A stretch of DNA of 64,000 nucleotides from UBA6244 sp963676875 (lineage in GTDB: Bacteria; Bacteroidota; Bacteroidia; Bacteroidales; F082), in the NCBI GenBank assembly GCA_963676875.1, contig OY781436.1, positions 2,542,001 to 2,606,000 of the forward strand, in the 5' to 3' direction. Below the pieces are notes generated by a model. It was given only the letters and a program-made list of their open reading frames with translations. It was not told the origin of the DNA and made no database searches. The position numbers and the translations under genes are program-made. Positions 20,199 through 30,153 of the stretch are shown here, in pieces; the first letter of the stretch is position 1, and each line of letters begins with the position of its first letter.

Positions 20199-20230
20199 AT
20201 AAATGATGGGCGATTATTAAGCTTTCGGGA

Positions 20231-21079
20231 TTATTCGGTATTCTTCATGAGTTGTTGTATGGCCTGGATGTTATTGCGGGCATCACGAAAATTGGGGTCT
20301 ATTTCTAACGATTTTTGAAAATGAGCTATGGCTTCGTCGTACCGTTCCAATTTGGCCTGACAAAAACCCAAGTTGTTGTATGTACGTGCCTGATTGATAT
20401 CATGTTGAAGCATATCATGAAAAACCGATGGGTCATATATTTTACGATAGTTTGCAGGAAGCTCATAGTTAAACTGAACGCTATCCTTGCGACTTTGTAC
20501 TTCTGTTGCGATCATTCCCTTATAGGCATTTTCAAGGGTCATACGGCTATTAATGGCATGTTGAAAATATCCCATGGCTTCTTCCCATTTTTCCTCGTTG
20601 AGGGTAAGCTTTCCTGCCATTTGCCAGGCTTTTTCGGGGTAGGGCGCGTGTTCGGCAGCCAACAGGTAATAGTTGATGGCTTCGGTGGTGTTGCCCATTT
20701 TCTCCTCAATTTCGGCCAAATTAAAGTACAGTACATCCGGGTGTTCAGGATCGTTCTCCAGCAGGTATTTAAAGGTGATTATCGCATTCTGGTAATTTCT
20801 TGTTTTTTGGTAAGCTACCGCCAGATTGGCCACCGCTGCACGATAATCGGGAACAATTTTGATGGCCGATTTGTAGAGGGGAATAGCCTTTTCGGGTTGT
20901 CCTTTTTTTAGTAACACATCCGCGGCATGTTTTTTAGTCATGGCTTCTGCGTTCATGCCGGGGTTGGAAAGTTCTTCAAGCCAAGGTGGACTGATGATCG
21001 TAACAATCCCAAAGACCATGATAAATACCCAAATGGCAACAATTGCGATGGTGATTCCGGTGTTTAGTTTTTTATTCAT
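20231..21079 (-). CDS. Membrane-anchored TPR protein
   Basis: A 282-residue protein with one N-terminal transmembrane segment (residues about 8-30) followed by five or more tetratricopeptide repeats (for example AAVANLAVAYQKTRNYQNAI and TYNNLGFCQAKLERYDEAI). TPRs bind partner proteins; which ones is unknown. Its ATG is one base after the stop of the VanZ-like gene upstream, so the pair is probably co-translated and the two proteins may work together. Confidence 0.75.
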   Translation of the reverse strand: MNKKLNTGITIAIVAIWVFIMVFGIVTIISPPWLEELSNPGMNAEAMTKKHAADVLLKKGQPEKAIPLYKSAIKIVPDYRAAVANLAVAYQKTRNYQNAIITFKYLLENDPEHPDVLYFNLAEIEEKMGNTTEAINYYLLAAEHAPYPEKAWQMAGKLTLNEEKWEEAMGYFQHAINSRMTLENAYKGMIATEVQSRKDSVQFNYELPANYRKIYDPSVFHDMLQHDINQARTYNNLGFCQAKLERYDEAIAHFQKSLEIDPNFRDARNNIQAIQQLMKNTE

Positions 21080-21080
21080 G

Positions 21081-22307
21081 TCAGTCGTGATGCAATATGA
21101 GTGTGGGTTGTTTACCTTCTTTTTTCAGTTGGTTGAACTTATCGCAAGCCTGTCGGTTGTCCATAATTATTACCTGCAAACCACGTTCACTTTCATGGTT
21201 ATAAATAAATTGCGATATTTCATCTCTAGGGAATCCAATGCCGTTTTTTGGTTTTTCTCCGGTGCCAATAATCAGGATGTCCTTTACTATCGATTTTATG
21301 GTTTGGAGGTCTCGTGCCGAAAAAGTACTTTTTTTATCCACAGCCCTAAACCATCCGTTGGGATATATCATCAGATCGAAATAGGGGAGAGCCATCCCCT
21401 TGTAAATCAACAGATGATTGTTGCAATGGGTTATGTTGCTTTCGCGAAAACCAATGAAAGATGCTGTTTGCAATCCTACGAACAACACCGCAAGAACAAT
21501 AAACACAATTCGCCAAATCCTTTTCTGACATAGATGCCAAATCCACACAAGCAAACCAAATAGTATGATGGGAATGCTCACAGCTTGAAATAAATAGTCA
21601 GCGTCGGTAAGCAATGAAGCTATTACCATAAAAATATAGGCAAACATTAATCCCAAAACAAAAACTGTTTTGGGGTGGTCAAGGTAGGCTTTCAGTTTCG
21701 GTTGTCGGAGAGGTTCTTTTGTGCGGAAAATGGCACCGTCTTCGATAATTACATACAAAATAAAAAGGCCAATCATGGTGCCCCACAAGTCTTTGGCAAT
21801 ATCGCCTACGTCAAAAATTCGGTTGGAAAGGGGAATCTGCACCAATTCGTCGAAAGCGGAAATGGTCAAGGCATAAAAAAAAGTGTGTAAAATGATCTTC
21901 TGTGCAGGAAAGTGTTTGGCCTTCAACACTCTGTAGTTGAGTGCGGCAAAAATACCATAGGCAAAATAGTGCCAGTTGTATTGCAACTCGTAGAATTTAT
22001 GGTTGAAATAAAAATCGGTGGATTGTTGCCCAACCCAAAACAGAAACAAAACAATAACCCAACCCAACAGCTTGCGAGGTATAATCTTTCGCCGAAAGGC
22101 AAACAGCAGTGAAATAACCAAAACCACCGCGATGGCTACCACGTATGGAATATTCCAATCGAACAGAGTAAAACTCAATTCCGACATCATTCCGATGGTG
22201 GACTGCATATAGTTTTGAAGCAATAAAAACGGCGTGGCTACCAGTAGAAGGATATATAAACTTCTGTGGGCTTCCGGCTTTTGCAACAGGCCGAATATTT
22301 TATTCAT
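21081..22307 (-). CDS. Polytopic membrane protein with VanZ-like domain
   Basis: A 408-residue protein. The N-terminal half has several membrane helices and a VanZ-like signature (ISAFDELVQIPLSNRIFDVGDIAKDLWGTMIG). Further helices follow, and then a soluble C-terminal domain (after about residue 290) ending close to HHD. The ATG at 22307 is preferred over the TTG at 22322. It is translationally coupled to the TPR gene. The function is unknown. Confidence 0.65.
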   Translation of the reverse strand: MNKIFGLLQKPEAHRSLYILLLVATPFLLLQNYMQSTIGMMSELSFTLFDWNIPYVVAIAVVLVISLLFAFRRKIIPRKLLGWVIVLFLFWVGQQSTDFYFNHKFYELQYNWHYFAYGIFAALNYRVLKAKHFPAQKIILHTFFYALTISAFDELVQIPLSNRIFDVGDIAKDLWGTMIGLFILYVIIEDGAIFRTKEPLRQPKLKAYLDHPKTVFVLGLMFAYIFMVIASLLTDADYLFQAVSIPIILFGLLVWIWHLCQKRIWRIVFIVLAVLFVGLQTASFIGFRESNITHCNNHLLIYKGMALPYFDLMIYPNGWFRAVDKKSTFSARDLQTIKSIVKDILIIGTGEKPKNGIGFPRDEISQFIYNHESERGLQVIIMDNRQACDKFNQLKKEGKQPTLILHHD

Positions 22308-22334
22308 ACCCAAAAGTAACAAATTTTCAGAAAA

Positions 22335-24290
22335 TTAAGCGGTAGCCTGATTGGGTTTTCCCCATTTTTTAAGAATAAGAAAAAGAATGACCAATCCGAT
22401 CGGAAACAAAATGATTGGACTCACACCAAAAGAGGAGGGTATGGTTCCGATAAATATGGCTACCATTCCCGTGGTCAGCGCATAAGGCAATTGAGTACGT
22501 ACATGCTCGATATGTGGGCAAGCGCTGGCCAATGAGCTTAGGATGGTGGTGTCGGAAATGGGAGAACAATGGTCGCCCAAAACGCTTCCGGTGAGCACTG
22601 CTGCTGCAATATTATGAAAAATCGACATGGATACATCGTAGTCGAGATGGGCATTGGTGGCCAACAACCAACCCGAAGGGAGGATCAATGGGTATAAAAT
22701 GGCCATGGTTCCCCAGGAGCTACCCGTGGAGAAACTGATGAGCGCTGCAATAACAAAAGTAAGTACGGGTAATAAAAAAGGAGAGACTGAGGCTTCTATC
22801 AGGCTTTGAGAAATAAAATCAGCCGTATGCATATGTTTGGTAATCAGCGCAATCGACCATGCCAGGGTAAGTATCATGATGGCAGGCAACATGGTTTTAA
22901 ATCCTTGTACAATGCTTTCCATGGATTCTTTGATGGTTAGAATCCCTTGTCCCAACGACAACATCAATGCAACCATCATGCTGCCGGATGAAGCCCAAAG
23001 CAGCGCCACGTAGGAGTCGGCATTTCCGATGGTTTCGCTCATTTTGTCAATGAAGCTTATGGATGCATTTTGCCACACGTTTTCCTGATATCCGGTGTAA
23101 AACAATCCTCCCAGCGTACCAAAAACAATCACGGCCACCGGAATGATGGCGTTCATGCTCCTGATTTTGATGTTTTTCTTTACACTTATTTCTTCCTGCA
23201 TGTCTTGACTAAATTCCTCGTCAATGGTTTCCGTTTCTGTTGATGCACTGCGTGCCTGACGTTCGGCATGCCACATGGGACCATAATCCACATCTTTCCA
23301 TACCAGCATCAGGATGAATGCCAGAGCAAAAAACGGATAAAATGAATAGGCCAATGAGTTAAAGAATACCCCATAAGCCGACTCATCCAGGTTAAGTTGG
23401 TTGATGCCGTCCTGAATATAGCTGAGTTCGGCACCAATCCAAGTAGTAACAAAAGCCACGGATGCCACCGGTGCTGCCGTGCTATCGATGATATAGGCCA
23501 GTTTCTCGCGGCTTACCTTCATCCTGTCTGTCAATGGGCGCATGGTATTTCCCACTACCAGCGTGTTGGCATAATCATCAAAAAATATCATGATGCCCAA
23601 CAACCAGGTAATGAAGGAGGCCGAACGCGGCCCCGTGGCGTAGTGGGATAGCTTATTTACTACCCCTCTCATACCGCCATTTTTGGTAATCAAACTTACC
23701 GTGGCTGCTATAATCATCGAAAATAGAATAATGGAAAGGTGCCCCTTATCATTCAATGAATCAACAATGTAGGTGTCAATAATGGATAGAAATCCCTGAA
23801 AAAGAGCCACAATAAATCCGGCTCCCTTGAAATAGAAAATGATGCCCGTTCCTATCCAAAGTCCGATAAACAAAGCACTGTATACTTCCCGCAGTATCAG
23901 GGCAAAGAAAATGGCAAACAGCGGAGGCAATACCGACATCCACAGGGGTATGGGAGAGACAGGAAAGGATTGCTTTGTTTCTCCTGCTGTAATCACCAGC
24001 GTTTCTTTCTCAGGAAAGGAGTAGGGTACCAACACCTGACTATCTGTAATGGCATACTTTTTCGTCTGCCCATTTATATTCACCTCAAGGCTGTCTTGTG
24101 CGTTTAATAAAACATTGTCAGTCAATTGAATGGTGATATTCTGGCTAATTCCTGAAACAATGATGTCCGGCATTTCGATGCGGATTTGTCCGTTGGCAGG
24201 GTCGGTTTGACTTTGTGCCCAAATGTCCATGGATGAAACCAGTAAAAGAAGAAAAATTAGAAGTGCCTTGAGATATCTCATCATCCCCAT
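22335..24290 (-). CDS. NhaC-family Na+/H+ antiporter with N-terminal extracytoplasmic domain
   Basis: A 651-residue protein. A signal-like helix and an Ig-like beta domain of about 85 residues precede the roughly 12-helix NhaC-type transporter region. Typical family stretches are IIFFDDYANTLVVGNTMRPLTDR and GDHCSPISDTTILSS. It probably exchanges sodium for protons or a related organic solute. The extra N-terminal domain is a known Bacteroidota variation. It lies downstream of rsmA on the same strand; a small hairpin (24342-24358) overlaps the rsmA stop and could reduce read-through. Confidence 0.85.
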   Translation of the reverse strand: MGMMRYLKALLIFLLLLVSSMDIWAQSQTDPANGQIRIEMPDIIVSGISQNITIQLTDNVLLNAQDSLEVNINGQTKKYAITDSQVLVPYSFPEKETLVITAGETKQSFPVSPIPLWMSVLPPLFAIFFALILREVYSALFIGLWIGTGIIFYFKGAGFIVALFQGFLSIIDTYIVDSLNDKGHLSIILFSMIIAATVSLITKNGGMRGVVNKLSHYATGPRSASFITWLLGIMIFFDDYANTLVVGNTMRPLTDRMKVSREKLAYIIDSTAAPVASVAFVTTWIGAELSYIQDGINQLNLDESAYGVFFNSLAYSFYPFFALAFILMLVWKDVDYGPMWHAERQARSASTETETIDEEFSQDMQEEISVKKNIKIRSMNAIIPVAVIVFGTLGGLFYTGYQENVWQNASISFIDKMSETIGNADSYVALLWASSGSMMVALMLSLGQGILTIKESMESIVQGFKTMLPAIMILTLAWSIALITKHMHTADFISQSLIEASVSPFLLPVLTFVIAALISFSTGSSWGTMAILYPLILPSGWLLATNAHLDYDVSMSIFHNIAAAVLTGSVLGDHCSPISDTTILSSLASACPHIEHVRTQLPYALTTGMVAIFIGTIPSSFGVSPIILFPIGLVILFLILKKWGKPNQATA

Positions 24291-24356
24291 CAGATTTAAG
24301 GTGGTGAAAATAAAACTTTTTATTCAAAGGCCAAGGTGGTCAGCCGGCATTTCCGG

Positions 24357-25127
24357 CTAACAGAAGGGGGCAATCAGGTTGGTCAGTTCAACAAATTGAG
24401 CTACGGAGAGCCGTTCGGCACGCTTGGTCAGGAGGTCATGTTCCGGTAAGGCTTCCGTTACAAGGGGTTTGAGCGCGTTGCGCAGGGTTTTGCGGCGCTG
24501 ATTGAAAGCAGTTTTAATTACTTTGAAGTACAATTCTTCATTGCAGTCAATTTTCTGTGTTTGATTGCGTTTCAAACGAATAACAGCCGATTTTACACGT
24601 GGTGGGGGAATAAAAACGTGTTCGTGCACCGTAAAACAGTATTCGATATCGTACCATGTTTGCAGCAATACGCTTAAAATTCCGTAGGTTTTGCTTCCGG
24701 GAGGTGCTGCCAAACGCTCGGCCACTTCCTTTTGAATCATGCCTACTACTTCAGGAATCTGATTTCGATGTTGCAATACTTTGAAAAATATCTGACTGCT
24801 GATGTTGTATGGAAAATTGCCAATAAGTGCCGTAGGTTCAGTGGTAATCCTGTCGAAAGGCATCTTTAAAAAATCAGACTGATGGATGGTAAGCCGTGGA
24901 TCGGAAAAATGTTCATTTAGATAATCAACAGATTCTGAGTCGATTTCAACTAAATGGAGACGGGTTGTATGTTCCGATTCCAACAAAAATTTGGTTAATA
25001 CTCCGGTGCCGGGTCCAATTTCACAAACCACGGGCAAATTTTCGCGCAGGCATTGGGTAATCTTGTGGGCGATGTTGTTGTCGTTTAGAAAATGCTGACC
25101 CAGGTGTTTTTTTGGTTTAACCGTCAT
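24357..25127 (-). CDS. rsmA: 16S rRNA dimethyladenosine transferase (KsgA)
   Basis: A 256-residue SAM-dependent methyltransferase that dimethylates A1518/A1519 of 16S rRNA during 30S maturation. It starts with KPKKHLGQHFLND, has the SAM motif EIGPGTGVLT, the catalytic NFPYNISS motif, and the RRKTLRN C-terminal stretch. It is the fourth gene of the serS operon. Confidence 0.97.
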   Translation of the reverse strand: MTVKPKKHLGQHFLNDNNIAHKITQCLRENLPVVCEIGPGTGVLTKFLLESEHTTRLHLVEIDSESVDYLNEHFSDPRLTIHQSDFLKMPFDRITTEPTALIGNFPYNISSQIFFKVLQHRNQIPEVVGMIQKEVAERLAAPPGSKTYGILSVLLQTWYDIEYCFTVHEHVFIPPPRVKSAVIRLKRNQTQKIDCNEELYFKVIKTAFNQRRKTLRNALKPLVTEALPEHDLLTKRAERLSVAQFVELTNLIAPFC

Positions 25128-25153
25128 CGGTTGATTGATTTAAATTGGCGAAA

Positions 25154-27064
25154 TTATTTCTCCGTTTCCTCGCGAAGTGCCCGGTACCTGATGCGTGCCT
25201 CGCCTGAGTATAAACTTTCGGGGTAGTCGGTCATCAGTTTCAGGTAATCCTCCATGGCTCCGTTGATGTTGTTTAAATTCAATCGACGAAGTTCTGCTTG
25301 CAAATATAAGGCATTGTCAGCCTTAATGTTGTCAGGATAATCGGTGATGAGCAAGGTATAAATCGAGTCGGCTTGCACAAACTGATTTTGTTGGGTGAGC
25401 AGTTGGGCCTTTTTATAAAGTACGTAGGGATAGGCCACGTATCCGGGCGAGGAGCTTTCAATTTTGCTGAGAACCAACAAAGCCGAATCATAGTGATGCT
25501 GGTAGGCATACAAATCTGAAGCAGCAAAACGGCGCAATGTAAAGCCAAGGGTATCTTCTTCCAGAATGTCGTCGATAAACAAATCCAAATCGATGGCGTC
25601 ATTGGAAATGAGTTTAGAAGTAGCCGATTTCAGGATGTCGAGTTTGGCTTGCGACCAGGCAAATTCACCCACATAATAAAATACTTTAGCGTTCTTTAGC
25701 TTGGCTTCGTGACCGATGGGCTCGTTTTTCATGTCCGATTCCACCTGCGAATACAGCAAAGTGGCATCCCATATTTTGTCTGATGCCAGCAGAATATCCG
25801 CCAGCTCGAGTTTAAGCGAGGCCGTTTGTGCCGGTTGCAAATTTTGCAATGCAATGGCCTGGTTGAGTAATTCTTCACTTTTGTCAAAATTGCCCAGCTC
25901 GAAAGCAAGAATATGCGCCTGTAGTCGCGCAATTTCAATGGTGGTATTGTTAAGTCCCAATTGACCGAGTAATTTCTCTCCTTCTTTAGCGAGTTTTTTA
26001 TACTGCTCAGAAGTAGTTGCAGCGTTAATTTGGGCTTCGCTCACAACAGCACGATAGTAACCCGTAGAAGCTTCCAGATGATAGGGGCTCTGGTTTTTCT
26101 TTTGTTGGATGTATTTAAAAGCTTCTTTGCTGATATCGTATTGGCGATTTTGATAGGCGATTTCGGCCAGTTCCATCACCGCTTCTTCTCTGAAACCAAA
26201 CCTTTTGTCAATGGCTTTTGCCTGACGCAGCGCCATGGGAAAGTCCTTTATCTGAATGGAATACCACAACAGCATTTCTGCCAGGGCCTCGCTTTCGGGG
26301 TTTTTTTGCGCCCTCTCCAGAAGTTTCAATCTGAAATCATCCGAAAGGTTGTTGTCAACATCCATGCGCAACAGGTTTTGCAACTGATTGCGAATGCGTT
26401 GCATGTCGTCGGGATTGTTTTCCAACTGATCGAGATAACTGTCGAAAACCTTGGGGTAATCACCGCTGTACATATATACATTGGCAATCTCCATATTGAA
26501 AGATTCCTGAAATTCAGGTATTTGTTGCGATTTTTTATACACCAGAACAGCCAAATCATAATAACCTCTCGACTGAAGTGCTGATGCCACCTGAACAATC
26601 ATGTTGCGCTCGGTGGGGAGGTGGGTCATCAGGTCAGTGAATATCCTGTTTGACTTTCTTTTTTGATCCGTCTGATCGTAAACATAGGCCAAATCAATTT
26701 GATACCGAAAATTGTCCGGGTCGGAGCGACGCTGTTTTTTCACCACCTTTTCGGCCTCGTCATAGTCTTTGAGTTCTAAAAGGCTGTAGAAATAATAAAG
26801 GTAGTAATATTGGCTGCGTTTGCTTTCAAACAAAGGCTTAAACAATTCAGCGGCTTTTTCAAATTGACGGTTTCGATAGTAGTTGATGGCCAGTTGTTCC
26901 TCGGTTTTGTCCTGTTTCTGCATTTGCAGATTTTGTGAGGATTCCACCTGGGCAAATAAGGTTTCTTGCGGAAATCCGGCTAAAAGCACCATCATCGCCA
27001 AAACCGTCAGGCAAGATGCCGGGGTTTTCTTTTTTGACGTTAGGATGGTGTTTATATTTGGCAT
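25154..27064 (-). CDS. Secreted TPR protein
   Basis: A 636-residue protein with an N-terminal signal-type segment (cleavage near LFAQ) and many TPR-like helical repeats, such as QLAINYYRNRQFEKAAELF and LYYFYSLLELKDYDEAEKV. Similar large periplasmic TPR proteins sit next to rsmA/serS in many Bacteroidota. A scaffold role in the periplasm is inferred; no enzyme motif is seen. It lies 26 bases upstream of rsmA. Confidence 0.7.
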   Translation of the reverse strand: MPNINTILTSKKKTPASCLTVLAMMVLLAGFPQETLFAQVESSQNLQMQKQDKTEEQLAINYYRNRQFEKAAELFKPLFESKRSQYYYLYYFYSLLELKDYDEAEKVVKKQRRSDPDNFRYQIDLAYVYDQTDQKRKSNRIFTDLMTHLPTERNMIVQVASALQSRGYYDLAVLVYKKSQQIPEFQESFNMEIANVYMYSGDYPKVFDSYLDQLENNPDDMQRIRNQLQNLLRMDVDNNLSDDFRLKLLERAQKNPESEALAEMLLWYSIQIKDFPMALRQAKAIDKRFGFREEAVMELAEIAYQNRQYDISKEAFKYIQQKKNQSPYHLEASTGYYRAVVSEAQINAATTSEQYKKLAKEGEKLLGQLGLNNTTIEIARLQAHILAFELGNFDKSEELLNQAIALQNLQPAQTASLKLELADILLASDKIWDATLLYSQVESDMKNEPIGHEAKLKNAKVFYYVGEFAWSQAKLDILKSATSKLISNDAIDLDLFIDDILEEDTLGFTLRRFAASDLYAYQHHYDSALLVLSKIESSSPGYVAYPYVLYKKAQLLTQQNQFVQADSIYTLLITDYPDNIKADNALYLQAELRRLNLNNINGAMEDYLKLMTDYPESLYSGEARIRYRALREETEK

Positions 27065-27073
27065 GGTATTCAG

Positions 27074-27568
27074 TTATTTCCGCAGGCTTGAAAGGGTTGA
27101 GTCTTTATTGTTAGCCCACGAATTCAATTTTCCGGCAATCATGGCTTCGAAATTATTCAGGTCATCCACTTCTTTTTTTGCTTGGTTCAGATGTGTTGAA
27201 AACGTGAACTCTTCGTGTTCATTGTGTCGGAGCGATTGTTTAAGTCCTTTCAGCCGGGCAATCGTTATGCGATACTGCTTTCTAATCAACCGATCACTTT
27301 TCATGGTGAGTTTGATGTCGGTTTTTAGCTTATCGATCGCCTGAAAGTCAAAAGCAAGTCCGGCATATTTTTCCGTTTCCAACAATTCCTGATATATTTC
27401 ATTTACCGTATTGGTGTCTACCGTATTATAAATATTAAAAGCGCTGTCCAACCGGCTTAGTAAGCTATCCGTGGTGTAAATTGCGGCTGCATATTTGTCC
27501 TTCGACGGGTGACATCCCGCCAGCAAAACGATGATCGCCAAAACAAAAAACGTTGCCAGAAACTTCAT
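27074..27568 (-). CDS. Small putative lipoprotein, coiled-coil
   Basis: A 164-residue protein with a lipobox (VLLAGC) and a charged, mostly helical mature part. The ATG at 27568 shares its A with the serS stop (TGATG), which fixes the start. The family is unrecognised; the position between serS and the TPR gene suggests a partner of the TPR protein. Confidence 0.65.
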   Translation of the reverse strand: MKFLATFFVLAIIVLLAGCHPSKDKYAAAIYTTDSLLSRLDSAFNIYNTVDTNTVNEIYQELLETEKYAGLAFDFQAIDKLKTDIKLTMKSDRLIRKQYRITIARLKGLKQSLRHNEHEEFTFSTHLNQAKKEVDDLNNFEAMIAGKLNSWANNKDSTLSSLRK

Positions 27569-28839
27569 CAATCGATGAATTGATATCGGGTGAACGGAAC
27601 AAGCGCTTCCGGAATTTTGATTCCTTCAGGCGTTTGGTTGTTTTCGAGCAGTGCAGCAACAATTCGGGGCAACGCTAGAGCACTTCCGTTGAGGGTGTGT
27701 GCCAGGCGGGTTTTTCCTTCTTTGTTTTTGAAACGGAGTTTCATGCGGTTGGCCTGAAAATCTTCAAAGTTGGAAACAGAGCTAACCTCCAGCCACATTT
27801 TTTGTGCAGCCGAATACACTTCAAAGTCGTAGGTGAGGGCAGAAGTAAAACTCATGTCGCCACCGCACAAACGAAGGATTCTGAAAGGTAGCCCCAATTT
27901 ACGTAACAGGTTGGCCACATGCTCTTTCATTTCTTCGAGGGTTTGATAGGAGGTGTCGGGGTTTTGTATTTGCACAATCTCCACTTTATCAAACTGATGC
28001 AACCGGTTCAACCCACGAACATCTTTTCCATAAGAGCCTGCTTCGCGGCGGAAACAGTTGGAATAGGCCACATTTTTAATGGGTAGTTCGTTTTCTTTCA
28101 CGATCACGTCGCGGTATATATTGGTGATGGGTACTTCTGCCGTGGGAATCAGGTATAGATTATCTTCACCAACAAAATACATTTGACCTTCTTTGTCAGG
28201 AAGTTGCCCTGTTCCATAACCTGAAGCGGCGTTTATCAACAAAGGAGGTTGGTATTCCAGATATCCGGCTTCGGTGGCCTCTTCAATAAAAAAGTTGATG
28301 AGTGCACGTTGCAAGCGGGCACCTTTTCCACGGTAAAAGGGGAAACCTGCGCCGGTAACCTTGCTGCCCAGCTCAAAATCAATGATTTGATATTTTGAGG
28401 CCAATTCCCAGTGGGGTAGGGCATCTTCGGCCATTTTGGGCATTTCGCCTTCTTCATGGATTATTTCGTTGTCATCAGCGGCTTTACCTGGTTTTACCGA
28501 AACGTGTGGCAGGTTAGGAAGTTCCACCAGTTTGGCATTAAGCAACTCTACTGTTTCCTGCAATTCGGGTTCAATGGCTTTAGCAGCAGCTTTCAGTTTG
28601 AGTGACTCCTCTTTGGCAGCATCGGCTTTTTCGCGGTTGCCCTGTTTGAAAAGAATCCCGATTTCTTTGGCTATTTGGTTGCTTTGTGCCAGGATATTTT
28701 CCAATTCCTTTTGTGTTGCACGACGTTTGTTGTCGAGTTCTATAATTTCGTCCACCAACTCGGTGGCTTTAAAATTTTTGATGGCCAGACGTTCGATGAC
28801 GGACGCTCTGTTTTCGCGTATGGTTTGAAGTTGAAGCAT
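27568..28839 (-). CDS. serS: Seryl-tRNA synthetase
   Basis: A 423-residue class II synthetase. The N-terminal coiled-coil tRNA-binding arm is followed by motif 2 (CFRREAGSYGKDVRGLNRLHQF) and motif 3 (LNGSALALPRIVAALLENNQ). It charges tRNA-Ser and tRNA-Sec. It is the first gene of a minus-strand operon running to rsmA and possibly the antiporter gene. Confidence 0.97.
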   Translation of the reverse strand: MLQLQTIRENRASVIERLAIKNFKATELVDEIIELDNKRRATQKELENILAQSNQIAKEIGILFKQGNREKADAAKEESLKLKAAAKAIEPELQETVELLNAKLVELPNLPHVSVKPGKAADDNEIIHEEGEMPKMAEDALPHWELASKYQIIDFELGSKVTGAGFPFYRGKGARLQRALINFFIEEATEAGYLEYQPPLLINAASGYGTGQLPDKEGQMYFVGEDNLYLIPTAEVPITNIYRDVIVKENELPIKNVAYSNCFRREAGSYGKDVRGLNRLHQFDKVEIVQIQNPDTSYQTLEEMKEHVANLLRKLGLPFRILRLCGGDMSFTSALTYDFEVYSAAQKMWLEVSSVSNFEDFQANRMKLRFKNKEGKTRLAHTLNGSALALPRIVAALLENNQTPEGIKIPEALVPFTRYQFID

Positions 28840-28855
28840 TTAATTTTCTTTTGTG

Positions 28856-28863
28856 CAAATTTA
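28856..28863 (-). promoter_or_regulatory. Predicted -7 box of serS
   Basis: The minus strand reads TAAATTTG, matching TAnnTTTG, 17 bases before the serS ATG. The nearest upstream TTG is about 25 bases away, so the -33 is weak. Confidence 0.4.
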
Positions 28864-28943
28864 GGTTAATTGGATTAATGTAAGCCACCAAACCCAAAAA
28901 ATCATGTGGGCAGCTTTAAGCGGCGTATCAAGTTTACCAAACA

Positions 28944-28970
28944 AAAAAAACCCGGCAATACACCGGGTTT
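28944..28970 (-). terminator. Minus-strand terminator separating the element from serS
   Basis: AAACCCGG (28948-28955) pairs with CCGGGTTT (28963-28970). On the minus strand it is followed by a T8 run, so it stops minus-strand transcripts coming from the repressor gene before they enter serS. Confidence 0.8.
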
Positions 28971-29094
28971 TCATATCAAATCAGCCGTGTATTCAAATCA
29001 CGTATTCTAAAATGCAGAAGATCAATAAAATAAATTACTAGTAAAATGATTCTATAAATCCTATTTGCACGCAAATTGCTCACATTATCACTTG

Positions 29095-29295
29095 TTACAG
29101 CCGATAATACCAAAGTGCAGTGATTGTTTTCAACTCCTGAATTTCCTTTTCCTGATACATAGAAAATCCATCCTCATGCCCCAAAAATCTTCTAAAATCG
29201 TAAATAAATGGGAGAATTAATCTGTTGCACATGGGACAATTGTTTCTAGGTTCATCGTGTCCGGGTGAATCCCTAAGACAACTTCTTTGATTTTT
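29095..29295 (-). pseudogene. Possible remnant reading frame with a CPMC motif
   Basis: An open minus-strand frame of 66 codons without a proper start encodes a stretch with CPMC and an aromatic/charged C terminus (ending ALWYYRL). The surrounding 28,975-29,619 region is otherwise AT-rich and has no gene I can support. It may be the 3' end of a decayed gene at the element border; it could also be chance. Confidence 0.25.
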
Positions 29296-29619
29296 TTACT
29301 AAAATAATCTACCAATCCCCGATTCTTTTTGTCTAACCAAATAGTCTAAGGATAATAATTTTACTTGTATATCAAACTCTTTAGTTATGACTGAATGGAT
29401 ATCTGAGAATCTAACTTTCATTTGACATGTGCTTAAAAGTGCCGTAAGAGGTAGACATCATCTTATCTACAAAGGTATCATAAAAATAATAACAGCAAAA
29501 CCGGCATGTTCTTCCTAAAAGTGAAGTAAGAGCGGACATAACCAGGAAACCTTATGTATTTCTTATTTCTCTAAATAAAATGGGTAATCGGTGCGTTGTG
29601 ATCTTCGGTTTGGACAAAC

Positions 29620-30060
29620 TTAACTCGCCGCAGCAGTTTCGGCCGGTCCCGTATGGGCATCCCTCAATTGAATTATTGTTTGCTTTTGCAGTTCCAGTTT
29701 GGCTTCCAAACGTCCGATCTCTCTGTTAAGTTGGGAAATTTCTTTGCGTAGCTCGCTAATAACCCCAGAGGAAAAATCACTATTTGATTCTTTAGCGACT
29801 GATTCAGAATCTTTAGCTTGTTTCAGATTTTCGTTCGCGCTAATCATTTCACCTTCGCCAATCAGCAACCATTTGGCATTGATACTACCGAAAGTTTGTA
29901 CTATTTTTTCAATTACCTCATAGCTTGGCTTATTATTTTCATTAACAATCCTCCCGATTGTGACGTTATTTGATAAGCCAATTGCTTTGCTAAATGAATT
30001 TTTAGTATGACCAAAATGACTTATTATCAATTCAATACGGTTGGATATATCACTACTCAT
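29620..30060 (-). CDS. XRE-family repressor (CI-like)
   Basis: A 146-residue protein with an N-terminal helix-turn-helix (NSFSKAIGLSNNVTIGRIVNENNKPSYEVI) followed by the KWLLIGEGEM stretch typical of Bacteroidota prophage repressors. A C-terminal leucine-zipper-like coiled coil (LRKEISQLNREIGRLEAKLELQKQ, residues about 105-130) probably dimerises it. There is no LexA-type peptidase domain, so RecA-driven self-cleavage is unlikely. It is transcribed away from the early genes; a palindromic operator lies in the gap. Confidence 0.85.
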   Translation of the reverse strand: MSSDISNRIELIISHFGHTKNSFSKAIGLSNNVTIGRIVNENNKPSYEVIEKIVQTFGSINAKWLLIGEGEMISANENLKQAKDSESVAKESNSDFSSGVISELRKEISQLNREIGRLEAKLELQKQTIIQLRDAHTGPAETAAAS

Positions 30061-30089
30061 AAAAAAATATCAAAAAAAATTACCAAATG

Positions 30090-30118
30090 GTTGTATAATA
30101 CAACAATAATGTTGTATA
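30090..30118. promoter_or_regulatory. Putative repressor operator
   Basis: GTTGTAT-A-ATACAAC at 30090-30104 is a perfect 7-bp-arm palindrome, and a further half-site GTTGTAT lies at 30111-30117. The sites cover the -33 and touch the -7 of the early promoter, in the gap between the divergent repressor and Cro-like genes. Confidence 0.6.
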
Positions 30119-30122
30119 TTTG
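30091..30122 (+). promoter_or_regulatory. Early promoter of the element
   Basis: TTG at 30091-30093 and TATATTTG at 30115-30122 fit the Bacteroidota consensus with a 21-base spacer. The predicted start is near 30128, about 26 bases before the Cro-like ATG. The operator overlaps it. Confidence 0.6.
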
Positions 30123-30153
30123 TCGAGTATTTACCACAAAGATAACGATAAAT

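Noticed and set aside
22313..22320. TACTTTTG box right before the 22307 start
   Set aside because: It would make the transcript start at or after the ATG; probably a chance match.
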